The notes: generated from the letters alone by a model not told the origin. A DNA stretch of 64,000 nucleotides from Clostridia bacterium (GCA_017577715.1 PKRC01000004.1:124001-188000); one strand, 5' to 3'; counted from the stretch's first letter, positions 9,045 through 18,063 are shown. Translations and numbers: made by a program.

Positions 9045-9359
9045 TTTATTGGCCTAAAAGCAGGTTGTATTTTAACAGAGAAGGAACAATTGCATTTTGA
9101 GACACGCACGCTGTAATCCAGTTTGGTTTATGATGGTGGCCATCTTGCAGAGACCGAAGAGGTTTTTGAGAAAATCCATAGCAATGTACCACCATTATGT
9201 ATTATAATAAGCAGTAGTTAACGGACTTACTGATGTCGTTTTGGGACGGCGTGCTGGGAGCTGTTTAGGATGGCATTGATGGCTATAAAAGAGTAGAACC
9301 GCCTATGTGTTATAAAGGGTGAAGGCTTGATTGAACAAAAGAGGGAGAGATGGGCAAAG
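9045..9359. other. Gene-free stretch between murA and yycJ
   Basis: About 315 bases without a supportable gene. A short open frame on the plus strand near 9130-9220 has no ribosome binding site. In-frame TTG codons at 9327 and 9331 could extend the next gene, but the 9360 ATG fits its family better. No clear promoter was found. Confidence 0.4.
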
Positions 9360-10157
9360 ATGGGGTTTAAAGTATGTTCGCTTTCAAGCGGTAGTGATGG
9401 CAATGCCACCTATATAGGTACCAACTGCACCCACATATTGGTAGATGCAGGTTTAACTCTGAAGGACACCCTTAACGCCCTTAAAAGCATTGGTGTATCG
9501 CCATATGATCTGGATGCCATTCTTGTATCTCACGAACATGTTGACCATATAAGGAGTGTTGGTGTGCTGTCAAGGAAGTTTGACATACCCGTATATGCCA
9601 ACCAGAAGACTTGGAAAGCCATGCAGCAAAAGGTGGGGGACATTATTTCCCGTAACATTCGGGTGTTCTCTACCGGTATGGATTTTTATATAAATGATAT
9701 AAATGTTCAATCCTATGCCGTACCCCATGATGCGGCTGAGCCGGTGGGCTTTTGCTTTTGTAACGGCAATAAAAAGATTAGTATTGTCACTGATTTAGGG
9801 CATACTAACACTAGCATAATCAAGATGGTACAGGGTTCGAATTTGATTTTGCTGGAAGCTAATCATGATGTACATATGCTGCAGACGGGACCTTATCCAT
9901 GGCCTCTTAAAAAGCGCATCATGGGGAAATATGGTCATCTGTCCAACGAGCAGGCTGGCATGGCTTTAGTGGAAATGCTTAAGGATAAAACCATGTATGT
10001 GCTTCTGGCACACTTGAGCCAAGAGAATAATTTGCCTGCGTTGGCCTATGAGGCGGTGACCAGTATACTCCTTTCAAACGGCATTAGGCCAGGCAAAGAT
10101 GTGGTGATAGATTTGACCTATCGCAATGGTATAAGTAGCTTTTACCATATAGAGTGA
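9360..10157 (+). CDS. yycJ: YycJ/WalJ-type metallo-beta-lactamase-fold hydrolase
   Basis: A 265-residue cytosolic hydrolase of the metallo-beta-lactamase fold. It starts MGFKVCSLSSGSDGNATYIG, typical of the YycJ/WalJ group. Metal ligands are visible in SHEHVDHI (His58, His60, Asp62, His63), VPHDAAEPVGF, TDLGHT and a late YGHLSNEQA. YycJ is a 5'-3' exonuclease-like enzyme linked to coordination of replication and cell-wall processes, usually in the walRK operon. Here walRK is absent, but the yycJ-htrA pairing of that operon is kept. ATG 9360 matches the family length; a TTG at 9327 would add 11 residues. Confidence 0.85.
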   Translation: MGFKVCSLSSGSDGNATYIGTNCTHILVDAGLTLKDTLNALKSIGVSPYDLDAILVSHEHVDHIRSVGVLSRKFDIPVYANQKTWKAMQQKVGDIISRNIRVFSTGMDFYINDINVQSYAVPHDAAEPVGFCFCNGNKKISIVTDLGHTNTSIIKMVQGSNLILLEANHDVHMLQTGPYPWPLKKRIMGKYGHLSNEQAGMALVEMLKDKTMYVLLAHLSQENNLPALAYEAVTSILLSNGIRPGKDVVIDLTYRNGISSFYHIE

Positions 10158-10215
10158 TTTGTGAAGGAGAGGGGAATGGGGGTGATTTACAAGGTAGGAT
10201 GAGGAGGAAAAGCTG

Positions 10216-11358
10216 ATGAAGGGAATAAGGATTGCTGCTTTAATTGCTGCACTATCGGGGATTTTGTGGTTGATCAGTGCTTGTACCTGGGATTGGTATG
10301 CTTCCCCCGAAGAGAAGTATGACTATGAAGAGCGACAAAAGGAATTTTCACAGCAGAAAATTACACAGCAGCAGCTGACAACAGATTTCTCTCAGCAGAA
10401 AGGGGCTGCCGATACAGCCTCTATACCCCAGGTTGTGAAGAAGGTGATTCCGTCGGTGGTGGGTATTTCTACTGTTCATACTTCCAGGACCACGCTGTTG
10501 GATGGTGCCGAGGTGATAGAAGGAGTGGGGGCAGGCGTCATCGTGCATCCCACAGGTTATGTCCTTACCAATGACCATGTGGCGGGGAATAACCCCACCC
10601 GTATAACGGTCATACTTCAGAACGGCGATGAGCTGGAAGGGCGTACCTTGTGGTCTGATCCTACTTTGGACCTGGCTATTGTAAAGGTGGAGGCTGAAAA
10701 TTTACCAGCCGCTACTCTAGGGGATAGCGATCAACTGGAAGTGGGGGAAACCGCCATTGCTATTGGTACTCCTTTGGGACTGCAATTCCAGCATACTGTG
10801 ACGGCTGGAATCATCAGCGCCCTCAACCGTACGGTACAGGTTCCAACTGAGCGGGGACAGAATTTCATGGAAGACCTTATCCAAACCGATGCCTCTATCA
10901 ATCCCGGTAACAGCGGTGGGCCGCTGGTCAACATGAAAGGGGAAGTGGTGGGGATAAATACCATTAAGGTAACCAGCGCTGAGGGAATAGGATTTGCCAT
11001 TCCCATTAACGTTGCCAAGCCGGTTATCGAGCATTTCGTGAATGAAGGTTCCTTTGTCACTCCCTATATTGGAATAGTGGGTTTTGACAGGGAGATAGCT
11101 CGTTACTTAAAGCAAGATAACAACATACAAGAAGGAGTATATGTAATGGATATCGATGAACGAGGACCGGCTTACAAGGCAGGGGTTAGGGTTGATGATA
11201 TCATAATCCGTGTGGGGAACAAAAAGGTTACCAAGATGCTTGACTTAAGGAGCGCAATTTATTCGTATAAAGTGGGCGATAAAGTCAGCATAGAATTCAT
11301 AAGAGGGGGTAAAAGGCAAACTGTTACCATGGTGTTACATTCAAAGCCCGAGATATAG
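10216..11358 (+). CDS. HtrA-like serine protease, predicted lipoprotein
   Basis: A 380-residue trypsin-like protease with a C-terminal PDZ domain, acting outside the membrane on misfolded proteins. The triad is His121 (TNDHV), Asp152 (DPTLDLAIV) and Ser233 (GNSGGPL). The PDZ domain spans about 285-375, with a GVYVMDIDERGPAYKAGV segment. The N-terminus has a lipobox, LISAC, with Cys23. That is unusual, because Firmicute HtrA proteins are normally anchored by an uncleaved helix. A Gln/Glu-rich linker (residues ~35-60) follows. GAGGAGG lies 8 bases upstream of the ATG. It sits 58 bases after yycJ, like htrC/yycK in Bacillus. Confidence 0.9.
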   Translation: MKGIRIAALIAALSGILWLISACTWDWYASPEEKYDYEERQKEFSQQKITQQQLTTDFSQQKGAADTASIPQVVKKVIPSVVGISTVHTSRTTLLDGAEVIEGVGAGVIVHPTGYVLTNDHVAGNNPTRITVILQNGDELEGRTLWSDPTLDLAIVKVEAENLPAATLGDSDQLEVGETAIAIGTPLGLQFQHTVTAGIISALNRTVQVPTERGQNFMEDLIQTDASINPGNSGGPLVNMKGEVVGINTIKVTSAEGIGFAIPINVAKPVIEHFVNEGSFVTPYIGIVGFDREIARYLKQDNNIQEGVYVMDIDERGPAYKAGVRVDDIIIRVGNKKVTKMLDLRSAIYSYKVGDKVSIEFIRGGKRQTVTMVLHSKPEI

Positions 11359-11388
11359 ATGATTATTTATGCGGGAAGGGGGTAATTT

Positions 11389-12405
11389 ATGAATAATTTG
11401 TATGATGATGGTCAGCAGAAATGGCCCACTGTCCTGGGTAGCAATTCTCTCTACCTTATTGTATTGGTGTTGATGCTTGCAGTATCTACCATCGTGTTTG
11501 GCCTTTTCATGCTAAAGGGCATGGATATAGTGAATGCGACGAATACAGAGGCATGGCTTATTGCTACTCTTGTCATGGAAGTGGTGGTGATAGGCATTCC
11601 GCCTTTGATATATCTCCTGGCCTCTGGTATGGATATAAAACATGTGGTCAGGATAAATCGGACTAAGGTCGTGGAGTTGCTGTTGGTTCTGGGCATGGCG
11701 GTGTTCGGGTATGCTATTGTGGCTTTTATCAATTTGGTATGGTATTCCATACTCAGCCGCATTGGCACGCCTGTTCAACCGCTTTTCCCTTCAATTAAAA
11801 CGGGCAAGCAGTACATACTAGCCATACTCGCTATGGCTGTAATTCCAGCAGTGGTTGAGGAATTTTTGTTTAGAGGCGTGATCTTGAGAGGATACGAACG
11901 ATTTGGGACATTGACGGCTGTGGTTGTAAGCGGCGTTCTATTCGGGTTGCTTCATCTGAACCTAGTTAACCTTCCTGCCATCATATTTTTGGGGATTATG
12001 ATCGGTTATGTGGTCGTGCGTACCGATTCCATATTTTCCGGGATGCTGTATCACTTCATTCAGAATTTCCTGTCCATATCGTTTTTATTTTTACAGGAAA
12101 TTGTGCAAGGCTCCTTGGGAGATGAAGTGGCCATACAACAAAATATAGAGCAAATGCCGCCTGAGCTTTTGGTTACCACCATGGCGGTGTTGGGCATAAT
12201 AGCCTTTTTATGCGTGGGCCTTTTTGCTGCCTGCGTAAGCTCATTGCATCGCATCACCCATGGCAAGGAGAGGGTTCGCAGTTTAATGCTTGGCGAGGCG
12301 AAAGGCTTCTCTATAAAAGAGATGTGGCCTGCTATAGTTGCAGGGGTAATTGTGATTGCCGATACGTGTGTAAAAATTGTCGATATGATCCAAAACGTTC
12401 AATAG
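11389..12405 (+). CDS. CPBP family intramembrane metalloprotease
   Basis: A 338-residue polytopic membrane protein with the CPBP (CAAX protease/bacteriocin-processing, Abi) motifs: EExxxR in VVEEFLFRG (Glu157, Glu158, Arg162), FGLLHLN, and HFIQN in the last conserved helix. Eight or so hydrophobic segments are visible. Bacterial members cleave membrane proteins or take part in bacteriocin self-immunity; the substrate is unknown. It follows the HtrA gene by 30 bases with a GAAGGGGG ribosome site, so it is probably in the same operon and may share a role in envelope quality control. Confidence 0.85.
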   Translation: MNNLYDDGQQKWPTVLGSNSLYLIVLVLMLAVSTIVFGLFMLKGMDIVNATNTEAWLIATLVMEVVVIGIPPLIYLLASGMDIKHVVRINRTKVVELLLVLGMAVFGYAIVAFINLVWYSILSRIGTPVQPLFPSIKTGKQYILAILAMAVIPAVVEEFLFRGVILRGYERFGTLTAVVVSGVLFGLLHLNLVNLPAIIFLGIMIGYVVVRTDSIFSGMLYHFIQNFLSISFLFLQEIVQGSLGDEVAIQQNIEQMPPELLVTTMAVLGIIAFLCVGLFAACVSSLHRITHGKERVRSLMLGEAKGFSIKEMWPAIVAGVIVIADTCVKIVDMIQNVQ

Positions 12406-12448
12406 GAGTCAAAATTCACAATTTGTTCATACATAGATCATAAACTTT

Positions 12449-12457
12449 TGATATAAT
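12449..12457 (+). promoter_or_regulatory. Putative extended -10 promoter of the ABC operon
   Basis: TGATATAAT (12449-12457) is an extended -10 element 50 bases ahead of the ABC ATPase start. A second TATAAT lies at 12472-12477. No good -35 box is seen for either. Confidence 0.35.
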
Positions 12458-12506
12458 GTTAATAATCAAGGTATAATCATCTAAACTGCAAACAGGGGGG
12501 ATATAA

Positions 12507-13454
12507 TTGATTCAAGTTATAGATGTGACCAAACGGTATGGTCAGCACGTAGCGGTAGACCATGTCAATTTTACCGTTGAAAAAGGTGAGATACTGGGTT
12601 TTTTGGGACCAAACGGTGCTGGCAAGACCACTACGATGAACATCATAACCGGTTACATTTCAGCAACCGAAGGCACTGTGAAGGTGGATGGCTTTGATAT
12701 TCTGGAGGAACCTGAAGAAGTCAAAAAGAGGATAGGGTATATGCCAGAATTCCCGCCGCTGTATATGGACATGACGGTGCAGGAATATCTCGATTTTGTG
12801 AGCGATATCAAGAAGATAGATAGGGCAACCAAGAAGAAGAGCATGGAAAAGATCATGGACCTGGTCAAGATAGGTCACGTACGCAATAGGCTTATAAAGA
12901 ACCTTTCCAAAGGATACAAGCAGAGAGTAGGGCTGGCACAGGCTTTGATCGGCACGCCACCCGTCCTCATATTGGACGAGCCGACAGTAGGCCTTGACCC
13001 CAAACAGATCATAGAGATTCGGAGCCTAATCAAGGAGCTGGGCAAGGAGCACACCATCATATTGAGTTCACATATCCTCCCGGAAGTCAGTGCCATTTGC
13101 GGGCGAGTAATAATAATAAACAAAGGCAGGATAGTTGCAAGCGATACGCCGGAAAACCTGTCTAAGCGTTTGAGCGGGACGGGCAGGCTTTCATTGCGGG
13201 TGGCCGGCCCAGAAAAGCAGGTGCTAAAGCTTATAAGGGAGATTGAGGGAGTCAAAAACGCTGAGGCACAGGGAGTTAAGGAGCCCGGCACGGTGGATAT
13301 ATTAGTGGAGGCTGAAAAGGATATAGATGTACGCAGGCCGTTGTTTTATGCTTTAAGTCGAGCGGAATATCCGATCCTTTACATGAGATCGGTCGATTTG
13401 ACTCTCGAGGAGATATTCTTGCAAGTAACAACTGAAGAAAGGGAGGTTTCCTGA
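12507..13454 (+). CDS. ABC transporter ATP-binding protein (GldA-like)
   Basis: A 315-residue ABC ATPase. Walker A is GPNGAGKTT (residues 34-42). The signature is LSKGYKQRVGLAQAL, Walker B is VLILDEPTVGLDP, and the switch histidine is in SSHIL. The C-terminal ~90 residues resemble the regulatory extension of GldA/CcmA-type exporters. The start is TTG at 12507, six bases after AGGGGGG. Its stop overlaps the permease ATG by one base. With the next three genes it forms an ABC-2 system of the GldA-GldF-GldG type, widespread in non-gliding bacteria. The exported substrate is unknown. Confidence 0.9.
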   Translation: MIQVIDVTKRYGQHVAVDHVNFTVEKGEILGFLGPNGAGKTTTMNIITGYISATEGTVKVDGFDILEEPEEVKKRIGYMPEFPPLYMDMTVQEYLDFVSDIKKIDRATKKKSMEKIMDLVKIGHVRNRLIKNLSKGYKQRVGLAQALIGTPPVLILDEPTVGLDPKQIIEIRSLIKELGKEHTIILSSHILPEVSAICGRVIIINKGRIVASDTPENLSKRLSGTGRLSLRVAGPEKQVLKLIREIEGVKNAEAQGVKEPGTVDILVEAEKDIDVRRPLFYALSRAEYPILYMRSVDLTLEEIFLQVTTEEREVS

Positions 13455-14317
13455 TGCTGGCTGTATTTAAAAGGGAACTGAAAGCATACTTTGCTTCGCC
13501 AACAGGGTATATTTTCATGGGCTTTTTTTTGCTGATATCGGGTATATTCTTTGCCTTATCCAATCTGCTCACCGCTAGCCCCAATTATCTAAGCGTGTTG
13601 AGCAGCATAACTTTTGTGTTTTTGATAGTGGTGCCTATTCTGACCATGAGGTTGATGTCGGAGGAGAGCAGGCAGAAAACTGATCAGCTGCTGCTTACCA
13701 GCCCATTGAGCGTTACGGGGATAGTACTGGGTAAATATTTTGCGGCTGTAATGGTATTTTTGCTTACTCTGTTGATTACGTGTTTATATCCTATTATTCT
13801 AAGCTTTTTTGGAACCATTGCCGTGTGGGAAATAGTTGGCGGGTATATTGGCTTTTTCTTGTTGGGCGCTGCTTTCATCTCCATAGGATTGTTCATCTCT
13901 TCTTTAACTGACAATCAGGTGATTGCGGCAGTTGTGACCTTCGGCGCGCTGCTTTTTATATGGATTTTGGATTGGATTATAGGAGGGATTCCCACCGATA
14001 GGGTCTCGGGCATTGTATTTGCATGTGCGTTGGTTGTAGGAGTGGCTGCGTTGGTGTATTTTACTACCAGAAACATATTTGTAAGCGCGGTAATCGCGGT
14101 TATTGGCTTTGGCATTGTTGCCGGCATATATTTTGCTAACAAATACTTTTTTGACGGGTTTATCGTAAGAACCCTCGAATGGTTCTCTTTGCTTAGCAGA
14201 TATGAGACCTTCATGATGGGCATTTTAAGCTTAAGTCCTATCGTTTATTATATAACCTTTTCAGCAGTATTCCTGTTTTTGACTGTACGGGTAATTGAAA
14301 AGAGAAGGTGGAGCTAA
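13454..14317 (+). CDS. ABC-2 type permease (GldF-like)
   Basis: A 287-residue membrane protein with six predicted helices that begins MLAVFKRELKAYFASPTGYI, the hallmark of GldF/NosY-like ABC-2 permeases. A cytoplasmic loop after helix 2 reads MRLMSEESRQKTDQLLLTSP, a conserved coupling region. It is translationally coupled to the ATPase gene (stop and start share an A). It should form the channel of the ABC complex together with the ATPase and the GldG-like subunit. Confidence 0.88.
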   Translation: MLAVFKRELKAYFASPTGYIFMGFFLLISGIFFALSNLLTASPNYLSVLSSITFVFLIVVPILTMRLMSEESRQKTDQLLLTSPLSVTGIVLGKYFAAVMVFLLTLLITCLYPIILSFFGTIAVWEIVGGYIGFFLLGAAFISIGLFISSLTDNQVIAAVVTFGALLFIWILDWIIGGIPTDRVSGIVFACALVVGVAALVYFTTRNIFVSAVIAVIGFGIVAGIYFANKYFFDGFIVRTLEWFSLLSRYETFMMGILSLSPIVYYITFSAVFLFLTVRVIEKRRWS

Positions 14318-14335
14318 CCAGAAGGGGGAGACGAA

Positions 14336-15802
14336 ATGAAGAAGTTTGGTCAACTGAATTTTAAATATTTTAAATCTATAAAGCAATCCTTTAAAAGCAA
14401 GAAGTTCAAGTATGGCGGATATGCCACTTTGATGGTGGCTGTAGTTATTGCTATTGCTATAATCATCAACTTGATAGTGGATCAAATCCCTTGGGAACTC
14501 GATTTGACGCAAAACCAGAGGTACTCGCTGTCAGAGCAGACCAACAACGTGCTGGATAACCTCAAGCAGGATGTCAAGATCATCGGGCTCTATGAAACCG
14601 GTAATGAAAACAAGATAGTGTTGGAAATCATAGAGCGCTATCAAAGGCGCTCCAAAAGGATTAGCTATACTACCATTGATCCCGAACGATATCCGCAGTT
14701 GCTTACAAAATACCAAAAAGACGATACATCGCTGAGCACGGGAAGCTTGATTGTAGAGAGCGGAGACAAGTACAAGGTAATTAATCGCTATGACTTGATA
14801 AATTACGGCTATAATCAGTATTCGGGTGAGTTTTATGCTCAATCTCTGGCTGTGGAGCAGCAACTTACAAGTGCTATATTGTATGTGACGGCTGAGAAGC
14901 TTCCGGTGATATATAGACTGATAGGGCATGATGAGGGTTCAATTCCTTATGACTTAAGAAAGCAGCTTGAATTGGAGAACTACACTATAGAGGATTTAAA
15001 TCTCATCACCCAAGAATCGGTGCCCGAGGAGGCACATGCTCTGGTGGTGCTTTCCCCGAAGAGGGATATTACAAAGGAGGAAGCAGAAAAGATTAGGAAA
15101 TATTTAGAAAATCAGGGCAGAGCCATTTTCTTTATACAGAATTTGAATAGGGAGCTGCCTAATTTTGAGGCGCTACTTAAAAGTTATGGTGTGGCCCTGG
15201 AAAGAGCTGTGGTGGTAGAAGGAGATCCCAATATGTACTTTCCTGGGAATCCCCTTTATTTAATACCTAAGATGGAGAGCCACAGCATTTTGAACCCGCT
15301 TAAATCGGCACAGATGTACGTGTTTGCCCCTCGGTCGCAGAGCATAAAGGAATTGGATATAAAGAGGCGGACGTTGACCATAGAGCCATTGCTGGTCACC
15401 TCCGATAAAGCATGGGCTAAGACCAACCTGGAGTCTACTACTATAGAAAAAGAAGAAGATGATTTAGAAGGGCCGTTTAACATTGCAGTTGCTATTACCG
15501 ATAAGATATACGAGGATAACGAGACCAAGGAGACCAGGCTGATAGTGGTGGCTAATACCAATATACTGAATAGCAGCTTGATTTCGCAGGTGCCGGGCAA
15601 CGCCAATTTCGTGCTCAACAGCATTAACTGGCTGCGAGATAGGGAGGAGGGCATCTCGATACGCCCCAAGAGCTTGTTAACCTCATACCTTAGAATATCA
15701 GCTTCTCAGCAACTCATATTCTCTGGTGTAGTGGTCATATTGATTCCTCTTATCGTTCTTGCTTCTGGGCTTACAGTGTGGTTGAGGAGGAGGCATCTAT
15801 GA
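14336..15802 (+). CDS. GldG-family ABC auxiliary membrane protein
   Basis: A 488-residue protein with one helix near the N-terminus (residues ~28-46), a large outside domain, and a C-terminal helix (~460-482) followed by a basic tail. The motif LDLTQNQRYSLSEQT just after the first helix is typical of the GldG / ABC_transp_aux family. The domain carries a segment around LVVLSPKRDITKEEAEKIR that resembles a ThuA/glutamine-amidotransferase-like fold. In Bacteroidetes GldG supports gliding; here its role is presumably export or envelope assembly. GAAGGGGGAG is the ribosome site. Confidence 0.85.
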   Translation: MKKFGQLNFKYFKSIKQSFKSKKFKYGGYATLMVAVVIAIAIIINLIVDQIPWELDLTQNQRYSLSEQTNNVLDNLKQDVKIIGLYETGNENKIVLEIIERYQRRSKRISYTTIDPERYPQLLTKYQKDDTSLSTGSLIVESGDKYKVINRYDLINYGYNQYSGEFYAQSLAVEQQLTSAILYVTAEKLPVIYRLIGHDEGSIPYDLRKQLELENYTIEDLNLITQESVPEEAHALVVLSPKRDITKEEAEKIRKYLENQGRAIFFIQNLNRELPNFEALLKSYGVALERAVVVEGDPNMYFPGNPLYLIPKMESHSILNPLKSAQMYVFAPRSQSIKELDIKRRTLTIEPLLVTSDKAWAKTNLESTTIEKEEDDLEGPFNIAVAITDKIYEDNETKETRLIVVANTNILNSSLISQVPGNANFVLNSINWLRDREEGISIRPKSLLTSYLRISASQQLIFSGVVVILIPLIVLASGLTVWLRRRHL

Positions 15803-17223
15803 AGAAGAAACAGCGGAATATATTTGCTCTTGTGGTCGTGCTGGCAGTGCTGGTTGGTGCTTACTTTTACGTGAGCAACAGGCCCAAAGAGCAGGTTGAG
15901 ACTAATGAAACTATAGAGATATGCAAAGTTCCTAAAGACGATATCGTCAAAATGGTGCTGGAATCACGGGATGGGACTACTTTAACATTTGAAAAGAAGG
16001 ACGATAAATGGACTGTTGATTATCCCTATCCTGTGGTGTTGGATCAGACCAGTGTCGATGATATAGCTTACAGCTTTGCCAGCCTGTATGCTGAGAGGAT
16101 AATAGATGAAGATCCAGAGGACTTATCGGTGTATGGGCTGGACAAGCCGGCTGTTGTTGCCAAAGCCTTTTTAAAGGATGGCACCCAAAAGGTATTGTAT
16201 CTTGGCAACAAGACGCCGGCAGGCAATACCTACTATTTAATGGCTGAAGGAGACCCTAAGGTTTATTCGGTATGGATGAATCATGGCGAACATTTCAGCT
16301 ACAAGCTTTCAGATGTGCGCGAAAGGGACCTGATCGAGATTAAAACCCAGGAGCTAACCTACCTTAAAATAACTAAAAAAGGGAAACCTACCATTGAAAT
16401 AGAACGGAACGATGAACAGTCGGAGGAAGAACCTCAGTTTAGTTTGAGCGTGTGGAAGATGGTCCAGCCTTACAAGGAGCCTAGGGGAGTAGCAAGTGAT
16501 AAGTTTCAAACGGTTTTGGATGGCATATCTTCGCTCACCAACAACGCCATTAAGGAATTTATAGAGGATAACCCCCAAGACCTTTCAAAGTATGGTTTGG
16601 ATGATCCAGTGGCCGAACTCATCGTTAAAGATAAAGAAAATACCCTGCATCTGTACTTTGGCAAGGATACCGACGATGGTAAAAGCATATACTTTAAGAC
16701 GGCTGACAGTAACTCAGTCTATACTATGGACAAGAGCAAGACTGAGTTCCTGGATACCAAGCCATTTGACATCGTGGACAAATTTGCGTTTATAGTCAAT
16801 ATTGATGACGTGGACAAGATCATAATAGAAGGGCGCGGCAAAACCAATGTTCTTACCCTCACCAGGCAAACTAAAAAAGCTGAGAAGGAAGGGGAGGAAG
16901 ACGAGGTAATTACCACGTACAGGGTGGATGGCAAGGAAGTAGACGAAGAGGCCTTTAAAGACTTTTACCAGATCTTAATCGGCATAACAGTGGATGCTGA
17001 AATAGATAAGAAAATAGAAGAGGAAAACGCGGAAGTGAAAACCACCTTCTTCTTAAATAAGGGTTCAACAAGGGAGGTGTTTGTCAGCTACGTACCATAT
17101 GATGATGATTTTTATGCTGTATTTTGCAAGGGAAATGCTGAATTTGTAGTGGCCAGAAGGCGGGTGAACAAAATGCTGGATACGCTAGAGGCTTTGATCC
17201 GGGGAGAACTGGTAGGAGATTGA
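15799..17223 (+). CDS. DUF4340 domain protein
   Basis: A 474-residue protein with one N-terminal helix (MKKKQRNIFALVVVLAVLVG) and a long extracellular, acidic part. DUF4340 repeats are recognisable by LDKPAVVAKAFLKDG and LDDPVAELIVKDKE with VYTMDK-type strands; at least two repeats are present. DUF4340 proteins regularly follow GldG homologues. The ATG at 15799 follows AGGAGG and overlaps the previous stop by four bases, so the ABC complex and this protein are translationally coupled. Molecular function is unknown. Confidence 0.85.
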   Translation: MKKKQRNIFALVVVLAVLVGAYFYVSNRPKEQVETNETIEICKVPKDDIVKMVLESRDGTTLTFEKKDDKWTVDYPYPVVLDQTSVDDIAYSFASLYAERIIDEDPEDLSVYGLDKPAVVAKAFLKDGTQKVLYLGNKTPAGNTYYLMAEGDPKVYSVWMNHGEHFSYKLSDVRERDLIEIKTQELTYLKITKKGKPTIEIERNDEQSEEEPQFSLSVWKMVQPYKEPRGVASDKFQTVLDGISSLTNNAIKEFIEDNPQDLSKYGLDDPVAELIVKDKENTLHLYFGKDTDDGKSIYFKTADSNSVYTMDKSKTEFLDTKPFDIVDKFAFIVNIDDVDKIIIEGRGKTNVLTLTRQTKKAEKEGEEDEVITTYRVDGKEVDEEAFKDFYQILIGITVDAEIDKKIEEENAEVKTTFFLNKGSTREVFVSYVPYDDDFYAVFCKGNAEFVVARRRVNKMLDTLEALIRGELVGD

Positions 17224-17232
17224 CAAGTTTTG

Positions 17233-17272
17233 AACCTCTCCAGCAATGCGTAGTGCTGGAGAGGTTTTTTAT
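17233..17272 (+). terminator. Intrinsic terminator of the ABC operon
   Basis: AACCTCTCCAGCA (17233-17245) pairs perfectly with TGCTGGAGAGGTT (17254-17266), with an 8-base loop and a following T-run. Confidence 0.92.
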
Positions 17273-17401
17273 AATGGGGTTTAAGACATCTGCTGGACAG
17301 GGTCATTTTAAAAGACCTGGTTTCTTACAATTTTCGCAGTTGTATACTGAAGGACATCAAAGACAGTAAATGGAGCCAGCTTATTTAGATTGATGATCAT
17401 G

Positions 17402-17479
17402 TTAACTGACGCATTGGGGGTGGTATATAATATATAGAGCTATATATAGCCTTATACCGTAACTGTGCACAGGGCTATA
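17402..17479 (+). promoter_or_regulatory. Putative promoter and leader hairpin of a short ORF
   Basis: TTAACT (17402-17407) and TATAAT (17426-17431), spaced 18 bases, form a possible promoter. Downstream, TATAGCC (17445-17451) pairs with GGCTATA (17473-17479). This lies in the gap before the metal-resistance genes and leads to a short frame with a strong ribosome site. The stretch 17273-17401 shows nothing recognisable. Confidence 0.35.
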
Positions 17480-17524
17480 AGCAAGAGCAATGGGGATGAC
17501 CATCAAATGTTAGGAGGTCCTTGT

Positions 17525-17596
17525 ATGACTGACGTGTGTTGGGTAATGGGCGTGCATTTCTGTGAAATTAGGGTATTGACGCCAGACATGGCATGA
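17525..17596 (+). CDS. Possible 23-residue leader peptide upstream of the metal regulator
   Basis: An ATG at 17525 lies seven bases after AGGAGG (17512-17517) and opens a 23-codon frame, MTDVCWVMGVHFCEIRVLTP..., containing two cysteines and one histidine. It ends at 17596, inside the promoter of the metal regulator gene. The ribosome site is as good as any in the window. Whether it is a leader peptide that couples translation to the downstream unit, an independent microprotein or chance is not known. Confidence 0.3.
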   Translation: MTDVCWVMGVHFCEIRVLTPDMA

Positions 17597-17633
17597 GTTA
17601 AAATATGATCAAAATATGAATATATGTTCATAT
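17576..17633 (+). promoter_or_regulatory. Promoter and SmtB/ArsR-type operator of the metal-resistance operon
   Basis: The -35 box TTGACG (17576-17581), a 17-base spacer and the -10 box TAAAAT (17599-17604) form a strong promoter. Just downstream, ATATGAA-TATATG-TTCATAT (17614-17633) is an inverted repeat closely resembling the CzrA/SmtB operator consensus. It covers the predicted transcription start, as expected for a repressor released by metal. Confidence 0.8.
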
Positions 17634-17663
17634 GTTGATAGTTTATTGAAGGGGATGTTGGCT

Positions 17664-18029
17664 TTGAATAGCGAGGAAAAGCTGGATGTATGCATGGACT
17701 TTGTAGTCCATCGGGAAATACTGGATAGTATCAATGAGAACGCCTTGAGCGATGATGTGGTCAATGAGCTGGCCGAATTTTTCAAGGTGTTTGGCGACGC
17801 TGCGCGCCTGCGAATACTACATGCCCTGTCGATGGCAGAGATGTGCGTATGCGATTTATGTGAATTTCTCGGGATGAACCAGTCTGCAGTTTCCCACCAG
17901 CTCAAAGTGTTGAGGCAGAGCAGGCTTATAAAATATAGAAGGGAAGGAAGAAATGTATATTATTCGCTAGATGATGAACACATACAGCAGATATTTGAGG
18001 TGGGTTTAAAACACATAATGGAGAAATGA
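17664..18029 (+). CDS. ArsR/SmtB-family metal-sensing repressor (CadC/SmtB-like)
   Basis: A 121-residue winged-helix repressor. The DNA-reading helix is in MNQSAVSHQLKVLRQSRLI. Two metal sites are visible. The alpha-3 site is MCVCDLC (Cys61, Cys63, Cys66), with Cys10 near the N-terminus, as in CadC. The alpha-5 site has Asp104, His106, His117 and Glu120, which reproduces the SmtB zinc ligands. It therefore probably senses Cd/Pb and Zn. It should repress its own operon at the 17614 operator. GAAGGGG at 17648-17654 favours the TTG at 17664, because earlier in-frame ATGs overlap the ribosome site or the operator. Confidence 0.88.
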   Translation: MNSEEKLDVCMDFVVHREILDSINENALSDDVVNELAEFFKVFGDAARLRILHALSMAEMCVCDLCEFLGMNQSAVSHQLKVLRQSRLIKYRREGRNVYYSLDDEHIQQIFEVGLKHIMEK

Positions 18030-18063
18030 AAATGGTTTATTTTAATGGGTGAGGAGGTTTGGT

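Noticed and set aside
9130..9225. About 30-residue frame between murA and yycJ
   Set aside because: No ribosome site and no recognisable family. Possibly a decayed gene, but not supportable.
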